From Macrophomina tecta (taxonomy: Eukaryota > Ascomycota > Dothideomycetes > Botryosphaeriales > Botryosphaeriaceae), in the NCBI GenBank assembly GCA_024180945.1, contig JAKSGN010000002.1:558001-622000 (forward strand): DNA of 64,000 nucleotides, given 5' to 3'. Each line of letters begins with the position of its first letter. Position 1 is the first letter of the stretch. The position numbers and the translations under genes were made by a program. This document shows, in pieces, positions 22,158 through 33,450 of the stretch. The notes below the pieces were generated by a model. The model made no database searches, had not been told where the DNA came from, and worked only from the letters and a program-made list of their open reading frames with translations.

Positions 22158-24309
22158 ATGGCGCCACACTCCCCACCCTTTGTCTTGACTCTGTTTTGCA
22201 TCATGGCCCATTGGTTCTTGACGGACTGCGCAGCGCAGAACTTGCACATTCTCGATGAAGAGCTTCTGGTGGGCATTACACCGGACAACTCGGATGGAAA
22301 TTCCGGTTTGCTGCTCTCGGATTTCTGGGACTGCGACTCTTGGGCACAGCCTTTGGCTGCTTACGATGAAGCACAATTTCCGCCGACCTTACCTGAAGTT
22401 CCCATCCGCAATGATCGATTCGACGCACCGCAATGGCTGGCTCAACCCGAAGAGTCGACCTATCGTCTTGCAGGTACTACTTTCGAGCTTCTGGGGGCTA
22501 CGGCGGAACATGAAATGGAAGAGAATATCGAGGCTTGGATGGACAACGCTATGTTTGAAATGCAAGAAGACAAGCAGTTAGATCAGTGTGCGTCCAGTTT
22601 GGCCGGTGCAGACGTCGTTATGTGAGTGGCATACTGAAAAAAAAAAAAAAAAAAATAGAATATTATGTGATTTCTAACTAGATCCAAGGCAGGAAAATGA
22701 TGGACATGAAAGCAAACTATCCAACAGAAAGAACGAAAAATGTCCAAGCAGTCCAAGAGCAAAGAGCACAGCAGGTCGCCGCCGACAAGTTTCTGGGTCA
22801 AAGAGAGAGATACTCTTGCGGGAATTCAAAAGGAATCCGTACCCTGATTACGAAGCAATAGATCGTCTCGCACAAGAGACTGGGTTGAACAAGAAGCAGA
22901 TCAAGGTGTGGTTCAACAACAGGAGATCCCGCCATCTTCAGAGAAGTAAGGCTTGCATCTAACTCTTTCAGAAAGGGACAAATAACTTACACATCTTCAA
23001 GACGACGTTACACTTACCCACGATGTGCACGACCTTACCCTTTGGCGGAATACTCAAACACCATTGCACCTCACTGCGTCCAACCTCGACGAAATGCAAC
23101 AGAACTTCGATCCAGCAACATCCCCAAGCCCATTGGCTACCTACATCGACACCCCTCTCTCAGAAGACCCCGCCCAGCTCGCCGCCATCCAGAAGCAAGC
23201 GGCATCTCTCCCACGCATCGACTCCCAATCCTCGACGACTTCTCACCGCTATCAGCCCTACTCGCGTGTCAATTCAGCCCAATCCATCGGCAGCTCCGGC
23301 GGCAGCTGCGACTCGCTCCAATCACACTCGCGCTCCAGCAACCGAGGCGCCCGCAAGGGCCGACGCCTCTATACCGAAACCCAGCAAGCAGAAAACGAGG
23401 CGTTCGTGCCCAACCTGAGCAAATCGGCAGCTTATTTCTGCACCTTCTGCGGCAAAGAGCTGAGGGACCGGTACCAGTGGAAGCGGCACGAGGAGTCGCT
23501 GCACGTCCCGCGCTCTCTCTGGGTCTGCGACTTGGCACCCTGTCCCGAGCAGAAAGACGTTGACGAACGGACCTTCATGCGGCGGGACCAGTATGTTCAA
23601 CATGTGGGTATCGTCCATGGGCGGAAGAGCGAGGATATTGTCAAGAATGCGAGGATAGACGCGCCGGATATACCACCTGGGCATCCGGCGCTCAAGTGCG
23701 GATTCTGTAGGAAAGTCTGCGCAGGCTGGAGCAACAGAGTCAACCACGTCCTGAGGCATTTCCAGGAAGGAATGAAGCTTACGTCATGGTGGTTGGGGAG
23801 GCTGATGTTTGAGGATTTCATGCCGAGGTTGTGGGAGCTGGAGAAACCTGCGATGTAAGTGCTCCCGCTTTTCCTAGAAGCCTGGTGGGATCATCGGTTA
23901 ATTGAAGACATCCACAAGCTTGGGCGACACAGACACCAGCCGCGAAATATCGGTGTGGTCGTGCCGTGAGATACAGAACATCTCAGCGGCGTTCCGCCCA
24001 GACGTGTATGAGCCGGATACCCTCCGGTTCTGCAGTTATTGCGGTCAAGAGTTCCAGGGGCCGGACTGGACTGAGTCTCTCAGACATGTGGTCTCTGAGC
24101 ACTGCTGGCGCGAATGCGGACAAGATATTTTCTGCTCACAACGGGAGTATTACGAACATCTCAGGACAGCCCACGCAGCATCTGCCCTGCAAACCGTTAC
24201 ATCTGAGCTCTGCAGGCACGCGCGTGTTGTTCTCGACGATTATGAGCTCGTCAGAGAGGCGGGTTTGTGGGATGTAAGGCCGACATTTAAGAACGATCCG
24301 GCAGGATAG
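22158..24309 (+). CDS. Homeodomain and C2H2 zinc-finger transcription factor
   Basis: Four exons, 22158-22621, 22689-22945, 23002-23854 and 23919-24309, give 654 residues. Exon 1 is acidic. Exon 2 supplies a complete homeodomain (GRRRQVSGSKREILLREF for helix 1 and IKVWFNNRRSRH for helix 3) with the DNA-contacting Asn present. Exon 3 starts with a Ser/Gln-rich linker and then has Cys/His clusters: FCTFCGKEL ending in HEESLH, WVCDLAPC ending in HVGIVH, and KCGFCRKVC ending in HVLRH. Exon 4 adds FCSYCGQEF ending in HVVSEH, and CWRECGQDIFC ending in HLRTAH. Proteins joining a homeodomain to several C2H2 fingers are known in ascomycetes; targets are generally unknown. Exons 2 and 4 use AAG and CAAG acceptors a few bases downstream of the first candidates, chosen because only these keep the frame. 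An A19 run (22637-22655) lies in intron 1. Confidence 0.85.
22637..22655 (+). repeat. A19 homopolymer in intron 1 of the homeodomain-C2H2 gene
   Basis: Nineteen consecutive A bases lie 15 bases after the donor of intron 1. Length variation here would not change the protein unless it affected splicing. Confidence 0.7.
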
Positions 24310-25097
24310 GGATGGAGCATGCTTCTGGACTTTCACACCAGAGATGGGGTGCAGTAAACCATGGCTGTGCTCAATACCATCATTGCCATCATCCGTCCAT
24401 GCGATCGATGCAATTCTCGCCACATTCGAATGATACTAAAAACTCAGGGCAGGATGGCTCTGGACCGACCTTCCTGGCACACCCTCTACGGCCATGCGCG
24501 AATATTCCGCCGGCCTTATGTTCGGAGCGAAGGGCAGATAGTCCGGTAAACATCAACATCATGGAGGTAGAAGGAATTGCCATTAGAATAAACAGGCTTT
24601 GGATAGTGAAGTAGTTGCCTGGACGTAAATCTGTCGTTGGAGTGAAGGAACACTTGGATCCAGACGACTGGTTCCACTCCCTACAGCCTGTGGCCCTATT
24701 ATGCTTATGAAAGACCCTAGCTGGTCGGCTGGCCCTATGACCGGTTCGTGCATAATCTCTAAGAGTTATCAAGAGGGTCTTTCAAGGGTCTTCCCGCTCT
24801 CAGTGCAATCACGGTCAGGGACTTTCGGCCATTTTTGTCCTCACGCCTATTTGCACCACTAACTGAAAAACCCCCCAATCTATATTTAATCCATTCCAAG
24901 CCTTTAACCCCCTTTTAAAGATCTATTACCGGCCAGAAGCCCCCTGGTGTTGTCCACCAGCAGATTTGATAAGCAAAGAGAAACCTCAAAATACCAATAT
25001 CCCGGCCAATGTATCCTAGGAACGCCAAGCGCTCAAGCCTTACTACGGCTACATCCACTTTTTTTTCCCCCTACTCTTTCCGACCGAATCCTCGTTT
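24310..25097. other. Convergent intergenic region
   Basis: Both neighbouring genes end here (homeodomain-C2H2 from the left, zinc transporter from the right), so it should hold two terminators. Only short open frames occur. A C-rich and AT-rich patch lies at 24860-24920. Nothing else is recognised. Confidence 0.45.
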
Positions 25098-26508
25098 TTA
25101 GTGTCCATGCGCGTGCCCCACTTGCGTCAGTAAGGGAACCAGCATGCCCGCAACCATAACCAAGATCTCCGGGCCAGACTGGCCCTTCTTCGCGTGCCTA
25201 GCAGCGTATCCGTCCAGCAGACCGCTTTCGACATAGCCATTTGCGTACAGAGAGCTGTTAGTGGAGCCTGAGCGCGAGCGCAACGGGCCGCCGCCGTGAG
25301 GATGTGCTGAAGAGGTCGTCTCCTGCATAGAATGCATGGCGACATACCTGCAGTCTCAGTCAGCAAAGCACAGTTCAAAATTAATTGTAAAGTTGTGAGA
25401 AACTTACAGAAATGTGCCACCGGAGAACAACAGCACGCAGCCGGTCGCGAACTGCATGCCTTCTTCTCCGCCGAGGGTCTCCCGGCCGAAGATGTTCACG
25501 GCAACCCAGGTTGCTATTGCGCCTGCGGGTGCGGCGAGGCTGAATACTATCAAGTGTGTGCGCGCTGTACGCTTGCTGAGGCCTTGCTTGAGGAGCACGG
25601 AGGTCAGGCCGAATGCGGCAGGTGCTTTGTGGAGCATGATAGCGAGAAAGATGATGAGGCCGAGCTTGGTGCTGGAGGCACTGGAAGAGGCACCGAGGGC
25701 TATGCCATCTGCTGCCGCGTGGATGACAAGGCCAATTGTCGTAGCCGGAGGGTTCGATTGGTCACTCGGCGGCGCCGCGTCGGCCGGATACAGGTTTGGA
25801 GAGTGCGAGGGAGAGTGGTGAAGGCCGCTGGACAGATTGGATAACGAAATATGAAGCGGCCTTGTTGGAGCGGAGGCCATGATGTCCGGTAGCACGTCGA
25901 TCAAGTACATCAGGATGAAGCCGAAGATCAGGGATAGGCCGACCCAGGCGTGCGGCTCCTTGTGATCCTCCTGCTTTCCGTGATGCTCTGAGCCCTCAGG
26001 ACGCCCGACTTGGACAGGGTCGTCGCCATCGTCCTGGACAGGATCGGGATTTTGTGCCGCTCTGGACCAGGCCGAGGGGTCGTCGTTCAAGCTGGCAATC
26101 TTCTTCGCGTTGCTTTTCACATGTTCCAGGTCCTCCTTCCAATGGTCGATAACTGCGTTGTTGCGTGTTGCAGCCCGGGCATGCAATGTTTTGGGTATGC
26201 CAAGGTCATCTAGATATACTTGACGCTCGTGTTGTGTGTGTGACGCCGCCTCGTTGGCGGTGTATAGGGTCTCGATGCCCTCGGGGATGATGACGATTAG
26301 CGACGTCCCAACCAGCACGCCGGTACCCATTGCGGACATGAAGCGAAGGTGTCGTTGGGACATGGAAAACGAGAGCGGTAGCGAGCCGGCAAGAAAGGAA
26401 CTGCAGGGCGGTAAGCTTGGGTGATGGGCGGATGGCGCGATGGCGGGAGACGCACGACATGGCCATGATCATGCTCAAGCTGAGCAGCATGAAAAGGCCG
26501 TTCCACAT
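25098..26508 (-). CDS. ZIP family zinc transporter, SLC39A9-like
   Basis: Three exons, 26456-26508, 25408-26400 and 25098-25347, give 431 residues. ZIP proteins move zinc into the cytosol; the SLC39A9 group, which includes yeast Atx2, sits in Golgi membranes. Marks are the start MWNGLFMLLSLSMIMA followed by FLAGSLPLSF (helix 1), HLRFMSAMGTGVLVGTSLIVIIPEG (helix 2 region), a long His- and acid-rich cytosolic loop, then HAAADGIALG and HKAPAAFGL, the paired motifs of helices 4 and 5. The HKAPAAFG form is typical of ZIP9. The C-terminus ends GHAHGH. The first intron has donor GTGCGT and joins Ser codons cleanly. The gene shares a 0.6 kb divergent promoter with the histone acetyltransferase gene. 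Confidence 0.9.
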
Positions 26509-27115
26509 GCTGGCGACGGGAGCACGGAGAGCGCACACAAAAGCTGAAACGGACAGAGGACAAACGCAATTGGCGACTGGGAGGCGGCAGCAGGAAGGGA
26601 GATTTACAGCATGGCTGAGGCGCAAAAGTTGGGGTTAGGAAGCGGGCAGGGCGAAACTGGCGACGATGACGGTGTTGGCCTGGAGCTGGCGTGGCCTGCG
26701 CGCCGGACCGTGCAGGGGCATTGCGACAACGGTTGGAGCTTAAGGGTTGTACTGCTAGGAACGAAACAAACTACGGCCGGGCTCGTTGGGCCTGGTGGAG
26801 TCTGAGGTTTTCACTCTCGCAGCGCTATTGCACCATCTACGAAACACTCCAGCTGAGCCTTTCCAACTGTCTTGTATCTGCTGAAGGCCGCCGGCACTAG
26901 CTGCGAGTCCGAGCTTTGCGCCAGGGACCCTGCCCGCCCGTGTCAGCCCTACCAAAAGTGCGACGCGTCTGGCGATGCGCAGCGCGACTTCCGTCAAGCC
27001 TTCCACAGCTTCCGCCGCACCGCCGCACCGCCGCACCGCCGACCAAGCTCCCCAGCCCGTCGCGCCTCCAAACTATCCAGCCTCCAGCATCACGCGTCAC
27101 GGCACCGCAATCAAC
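26509..27115. other. Divergent promoter region, zinc transporter and Hat1 genes
   Basis: About 600 bases between two outward-facing starts. It is GC-rich near the Hat1 start. Only overlapping short frames are seen; no RNA or repeat is recognised, and no zinc-response element can be claimed. Confidence 0.45.
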
Positions 27116-28705
27116 ATGGCTGAGGAGATCGAGGATATGATGATGGAGTGTAAGTTCGAACGACACCCCGCTATTCGCGCGCATCGCAACTGAGCCGCAG
27201 CCATAGGGATTGCCGATTCCAACGAAGCATTGGCCATGAATCTTGTGCGCGCCGGCAATGACGTCTTCGACGAGCCCTTCAATCCCGCCTTCACCTATCC
27301 TATCTTTGGCGAGGCCGAGAAGATTTTTGGCTACAAAGACCTGCAGCTCAACCTCCGCTTCCGCGCCCATGACGCGAAGCCGACGCTAGAAATTGAGCAT
27401 GGCGAGAAATTCACGCCGATTGGGGACATCAAGCCTGTAGACCTGAAGGAAGCGCTGAAGGACTTCCTCCCGCAAGGTAGACCCCGTTCTTGCACACCGT
27501 GCAATGTTGGTCGCTGACGTTCCACAGAGGTCCTGGACGGCTCGGCCGCCAATGGCCCCGTGGAGAGCTCGGACAGCAAGTGGACGCCGCCGGGAAAGCT
27601 TTTGGAAAAGTATACGCGGAATGGCAGGAATTATGAGATTTGGTGCGGCAGCTTGACCGATCCCGCGGTCAAGCAGATCCTGAAGAATCTGCAGGTCCTC
27701 ATCCCGTTGTTCATTGAGGGCGGAACCCTGCAGAACCTTGACGACCAGGAGTGGACAATGGAGCGCTGGAAGCTATTCCTTCTCTATGAGAACACGCCCT
27801 TGGAGGAGGATGACGCGTCGTCGCCCTACACCTTGGCCGGCTTTGCGACATCCTACCGTCTCTGGGTCTTCCCTACGAAGGAAATCCTCGCGCTCACGCG
27901 CGACACCCCGGCGGCCCATGCATCGGAAAAAGATCCTGTGACTGGAGTCTTTCTTGGGAACTATAGCCCACTCGATGCGCCCTCCCGGGAGCGTATCTCT
28001 CAGTTCATCGTCCTCCCGCCCTTCCAGGGCCAGGCTCACGGCAGCCACCTCTACAACACCATGATGAACGTATTCCTCAATGACAAGAATGTCTTCGAGG
28101 TTACGGTCGAGGATCCCAACGAAGCATTTGACGACATGCGCGACTGGTGCGATCTTGCGCGTCTCCGCCGGAACCCGACGTTCGCGAACCTGACTATTAC
28201 GGACACCATCCCTGAGTCCGCTTTGGCCCCGGATGCCGAGGCTCCGTCGTCCCTTCTGTTGCCACTAGAAGATCTTACCAAGATCCGTCATTCATCGAAA
28301 ATTGTGCCCAGGCAGTTTCATCGGCTTGTCGAGATGCACACGCTGAGTCAGATCCCGCCCAGTAACCGCAAGACAGCGCGTATTACCCGCAAACACAAGG
28401 CCGCAGATCCGAACGACCGGCGCTACTACTTTTGGAGGCACCTCGTCAAAGAGAGACTCTACAACCACAACAGAGATACCCTCATTCAACTTGATGAGAG
28501 CGAGCGCGTGGCCAAAATCGAGGACGCTCTGCCAGGTTTGGAGGCGTCCTACGACAGGATCATTGAAAGGGCGGAGAAGAGAGGAGCCGGGGAGGAGGGA
28601 ATTGGAAAGCGGATCCCAGCAAAGAGGAAGGCCATCATCGAGGATGACGAGGACGAAGACATGTCGGAGGCAGACTCGAAGAAGGCGAGGGTTGAGGACG
28701 CGTGA
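27116..28705 (+). CDS. HAT1: Histone acetyltransferase type B catalytic subunit Hat1
   Basis: Three exons, 27116-27149, 27207-27476 and 27528-28705, give 493 residues. Hat1 acetylates new histone H4 at Lys5 and Lys12 before chromatin assembly, together with the WD-repeat protein Hat2. The N-terminal domain shows WIADSNEALAMNLVRAG and PAFTYPIFGEAEKIFGY. The middle has GSLTDPAVKQILKNLQVLIPLFIEGGT. The catalytic core shows RISQFIVLPPFQGQAHGSHLYN, the acetyl-CoA loop region, then VEDPNEAFDDMRDW, a Hat1 signature. In the loop the usual Gly at the fourth position (QGQG) is Ala. The C-terminus is acidic and basic by turns (KRIPAKRK, DDEDEDMSEAD, KKARVEDA) and fits a nuclear signal. It is fairly long for the family because of that tail. 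Confidence 0.94.
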
Positions 28706-29473
28706 TTGCATTTAGCAGACGTGCGTTTTCAGAGCGAAAGTGCGCCGAAGCTGGTGGGATGGGAAAAAGGGACATCAAGATAGGCGTCATGGTACAGTAA
28801 CGGTTTGCTTGCAAAGGGACAGGCGTCAGTGGATTCGATATATCCGGGTTTCCAGTTCCCGTTCGACAGCTTGGAGCCGATTTATCGTGCACGGCTGGGG
28901 AAATTTCCGCGTAGATACCAAGAAGCTGCCGCAAATGCATAGTGGTAGTGAAATTGAGCTTTTGCTTTGATTTCTAGCATGTGATTGAGCTGTAGGCGAG
29001 GCAATGGCAGCTTCAGGCGGCTGCTTGGATGGATGTGCCCGTCGTGTCAGCGGAAGGGCAACCTAGCCGCTGGGGTTCGGAGCTGTCAGCTCGGAGCGCG
29101 TGCATCGGAGCTGAGGACAGCAAAGCCCAACGCCGGCGATGGGAAGCCCCTCGCCGCGCACCGACTATCACCGCTGCAGCGGCACATGGTGTAGTCATTG
29201 AGGGCCAGCAGCTGCAGGCAAAAGGGCCGGCCGTCCAAGTGGAGCAGCTGTGGGCGTGGTGAGGCGCGGGCGGCGCGGGCGCGTCGGAGGCGCAGAGGCG
29301 CAAGCCGATGTTGGCCGTCGGATTCCCAACCCGCCGGGCGGCCCCAACACGCCAGGACTGTGCGGAAGATTTGTCTATCTCGGCCGGCCAAACCACCACC
29401 TCTCACCCATCCCGCCCACCCCATCTACCGCCCTCCCCTTCTTTCCTCCGCTCCTTTCTCCGCAGTCGACGCC
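28706..29473. other. Promoter and leader region of the PDH E1 alpha gene
   Basis: About 770 GC-rich bases with no supportable gene. The last 80 bases before the ATG at 29474 are strongly pyrimidine-rich (CCACCTCTCACCC, then CTCCGCTCC), typical of the transcription start zone of well-expressed fungal genes. A CAG at 29462-29464 could be the end of an intron in the 5' leader, but this cannot be shown. Confidence 0.45.
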
Positions 29474-31035
29474 ATGTTCTCGCGAGCTCTGAGGACAAAG
29501 GCCACCGCCCCGCTGCGCCGTGTCTACGCGGCTCCGCTCGCCGTCCGCCGCTCCGTCACCACCGACGCAGCTTCGTCGCATGCCGACCGCGAGGCCGTCC
29601 CTTCTGTCCGTCGCCCTCTGCCAATGCTCTGTCTCCGCCCAATTGATGCTGACAACGGCGCTGCTCACAGGAAGATGACAAGCCCTTCGAGGTCCGCCTC
29701 TCCGACGAGGCCTTCGAGACCTACGAGCTCGACCCGCCTTCCTACTCCCTTCAGACCACCAAGAAGGAGCTGAAGCAGATGTACTACGACATGGTCGCTG
29801 TCCGGTACGTCCCGTCACAATGCCTGCGCGCCGCCCTGGCCGCAAGTACCGCTTGGATGAGTGAAGGACCCCACCACTGACTTGCCCGCAGCCGCATGGA
29901 AATGGCCGCCGACCGTCTGTACAAGGAGAAGAAGATCCGTGGCTTCTGCCATCTTTCCACCGGCCAGGAGGCCGTTGCCGTCGGTATTGAACACGCCATT
30001 GAACCCAAGGACTCCATCATTACCGCCTACCGCTGCCATGGTTTCGCCTTGATGCGCGGCGGCACCGTCAAGTCCATCATCGGTGAGCTTCTGGGCCGGA
30101 GGGAAGGTATCGCGTATGGAAAGGGTGGTTCCATGCACATGTTCGCCCCCAACTTCTACGGTGGCAACGGTATCGTCGGTGCTCAGGTCCCCGTTGGTGC
30201 TGGTCTCGCTTTCGCCGACCACTACCTTGGCAAGAAGAACGTCACCCTCTCGCTGTACGGTGACGGTGCGTCCAACCAGGGTCAGGTCTTCGAGGCGTTC
30301 AACATGGCCAAGCTCTGGAACCTCCCCGTCATCTTTGCCTGCGAGAGTACGTATTCATCAGCATCATTTTAGCTTGGGTTTTGGCATCTAACAGCGTACA
30401 GACAACAAGTATGGCATGGGTACTGCCGCTGCCCGTTCTTCCGCCTTGACCGACTACTACAAGCGTGGTCAGTACATCCCTGGTCTCAAGATCAACGGTA
30501 TGGATGTCCTCGCCGTCAAGGCCGCCACCGCCTTCGGTAAGGAATGGTGTGCTGCTGGCAAGGGTCCTCTGGTCTTCGAGTTCGTTACCTACAGATACGG
30601 TGGTCACTCCATGTCTGACCCTGGTACCACCTACCGCGTACGTTTCCCTGAATACGAGCTTTATACGTGTTTGGAAGACAGGCACATGGACGGCTTACGC
30701 TAACTGGTTCATAGACCCGTGAGGAGATCCAGCGTATGCGCAGCACCAATGACCCCATTGCCGGTATCAAGCAGAAGCTGCTCGACTGGGGCGTTGTTAG
30801 CGAGGAGGAACTCAAGGCCATGGACAAGGAGGCCCGCAGCAAGGTTGACGCCGAGGTCGCCGAGGCCGAGAAGATGCCCCCACCGGACGCCACTCCTCAG
30901 ATCCTGTTCGAGGACATCTACGTCCGTGGTTCCGAGCCCCCGTTCATGCGCGGCCGTATCCCCGAGGAGAACTTCTACTATGCCGAGAGCTCCATCTCCT
31001 CCGAGCCTGCCAAGAGGGTCACCGGTATCAACTAA
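29474..31035 (+). CDS. PDA1: Pyruvate dehydrogenase E1 component, alpha subunit (mitochondrial)
   Basis: Five exons, 29474-29605, 29671-29804, 29892-30346, 30402-30637 and 30715-31035, give 425 residues. With the beta subunit it decarboxylates pyruvate using thiamine diphosphate in the mitochondrial matrix. The N-terminus ([20 protein letters not shown]) is a typical presequence. Marks: [34 protein letters not shown], the thiamine-diphosphate motif [15 protein letters not shown] with FACENNKYGMGT, and the phosphorylation loop [12 protein letters not shown] with TREEIQ, where the Ser is controlled by PDH kinase in other eukaryotes. Introns 2 to 4 have standard donors; intron 1 has a weak donor GTCCGT but is the only one that joins the presequence to EDDKPFEV in frame. 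The thiamine gene THI6 lies 2.4 kb downstream in convergent direction. Confidence 0.96.
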
Positions 31036-33450
31036 ACCAACATTTCGACTGAACGGTGAACGAGCGAGGAAGAAGGTCCTATCATGCGTGGGTCAGTAAA
31101 TGCCAGCGACAGTGGGTGGAAAAGAAATTAGCGAGTGAATTGGATCGATTCGCGCGTTAAGGAGGGCTGTATGCATTAGACTTTGGATTTTTCTCATCAA
31201 ACTTCTTAAACCCCCTGTGTCCGGAGTCTCCAGTACTAAATTCCCAGTTATTTATTGCTTGTACGTCAGTGTAGAAGATACACATAACAACACTAAGTTG
31301 ATCATTTCAGCGTTTGGAAACAAGCGTCATTACTGGACACGAGTCCGAGTCAATTACTGCGCTTTATCTTTGATTCGCGACGCTCATAATAATTCCATAC
31401 ATTACATGATCATGGTCATGATTGTGGTTTTGAGCCTGCTGCTGAAGAATACTGTATGTGCCTGGTTCCTCCTCGTCAGACCGTCATCAGTTATATCTAG
31501 ATTACCCCCCCGAAGAAAGCACACCTGCCCTGACGTGGAGTCGGTATGACGTCTAGCCTTCGTTGCGAGAGCTTTTCTTTTCTTGACTGGCGACAAAGAA
31601 CTTCCGCTTACTGGGCTTGTCTTTCTACCCGTCTCTGGTTCATACCTACAGGTCAGACTTGCCTCCAGTTCTGGATGTAAGCGAAAGACCAATTCCTTGT
31701 GACTCTAGGATCTCCACGATAAGTATATGACAGCATGAAGAACATGTGATGAGCATGAACTGCAGATAATGTTGAATGCCACGCGCATATAGTCTTGTGA
31801 GGATAGAAACATGCCGAAACGAACAGACCACAGGCAGACGTCTGCCGAATAGCATCGCGAATAAGCATTGAACGAGCACGTCGTTTGGAGTTCCGCAGGA
31901 GAAGTAGCCGCCAAATCTCCTCGGTAGTTGCTAGGACGCTCTCATATCCGCAAGGCCCGAGAGTTGCGTACCATTTGGCGCGGGAAACCTCGTCGCCCGC
32001 AAGAAAAAACATCGTCCACTGACTGCAACAAGCTAGGAAGGCTACCGGTACAGGGTCCCTGAACTTCCGTCCTCAAATGACTCTACCAAAATACTCTTGG
32101 CCCCACACGTAGTTCCACACTTTTGCATCTGTCCTATCGCATTCCATGGCGTCTATACAGGAAAAGCGGGCTGTTTCAGGGGTGGCTGTCCATCATTCCC
32201 GACACACTATTTTGCGCATATCTTTTCTACCGCAACATGAACGAATGATGCCACTAAATTTCCCAATGAAGAGATGAGGGTAACGATCGAGAAGGCATGA
32301 TGTCTTGCATTCCTGATTGCATCTTGTCTTCAGCTCTGAGCGGCCACTTCAGCCGTTCTGAATTCGATGCGCAGCCAGAAACCCCGAGTGCTAGGTTGTG
32401 ATGTCCGCCCTGTCCCAGCTTAAGAGACCAATAGTGTCTTGAAGCGAGAAGTCGGTAAGATCAGGCTTGATCCATGCGTAAATGCTCCCTCCGTCTGGAA
32501 TTGCTACGCAGGATGAAGTTCAAACTTGATACTTTGACATCTTGGGAATGAGCCTGTAAGTAAGTTGTAGGTACTTGTCTATCGCTGATATAAGTGAGTC
32601 ATGAGTGAGCCAGAACAAGTCTACCGCCTGCAATCAGAGCACATATGGTCAAATGGCGGCATTCTTAGCAGGAAATTACGCTGCTCAGTCTTACTAGAAT
32701 CCGGTCTGTCCAAACGGCTAGCGGAGCTCATACCGTGCGAGACTCCTAAGTTATAAGTTGGGCAGCGGCTACGTACTTGATCAGGTGCTGGCCTGAAGAA
32801 TAATATGAATCGATGCTGCGGCTATGATTAAAGCAATACATTATATTGATGGGGAAGTCAAAAATGGACATTGATATTGTCGAGTAATTTCAATTCTCAA
32901 AAAAAAACACGTCCACTGTATCGCCATCAGCGGCCAGACCAATACCGCCGCTTCCCTGTCCAACCTTGGGCATTGGAAGCCTCCAGATGTATGTGGCTAT
33001 TCAAATCGGGCAGCTACAGTCACTGGAAAGGCGCAAGGATAGCCGGCATGTGAGCGGCAACGAGGGTCCGTGCTCGGCAGAGGTGCACAAAAGGTGACCC
33101 TCCTGCCGTCACTCCTGTTCCACTTGCTTTTCTCTTCAACCTCCGCACAGGTTTCTTTACAAAAACCCGATGATGAGAATAAGCCAAATTTGCAGATGAC
33201 CGCTCGCCCACACAGCGTTGCTTGGATTTTTGATGTGAACCAGAGAGCTAATTTGAGGGTCTGTCATTCCCCCCAATCGTTCTTCGTGGTTAATTCACCT
33301 TCTTTCTACTTTTTCTCTTCCTTCGACACTTCAGCCTCATGGAGGCGCTCAGATAGCTTTGTAACCAATGAAAATTTGCTCCATTCAAGATTCTCGACCT
33401 GCCTCGTGCCTTCTGGGAATCCCCCCCCAAATCTCCGCGTCTCGTCCCGC
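31036..33450. other. 2.4 kb convergent intergenic stretch without a supportable gene
   Basis: The PDH E1 alpha and THI6 genes both end here. The longest internal frame is 119 codons on the minus strand (31653-32012) and has no recognised domain. A 355-codon plus-strand frame starting at 33070 runs mostly antisense through THI6 and is a shadow. The region is more AT-rich than its neighbours. I see no tRNA, repeat array or transposase motif. Confidence 0.45.

Noticed and set aside
20020..24309. Mating-type or homeodomain pair locus of basidiomycete kind
   Set aside because: The genes are in tandem and not divergent, the flanks are mitoribosomal and zinc-transporter genes, and the exon style is ascomycete.
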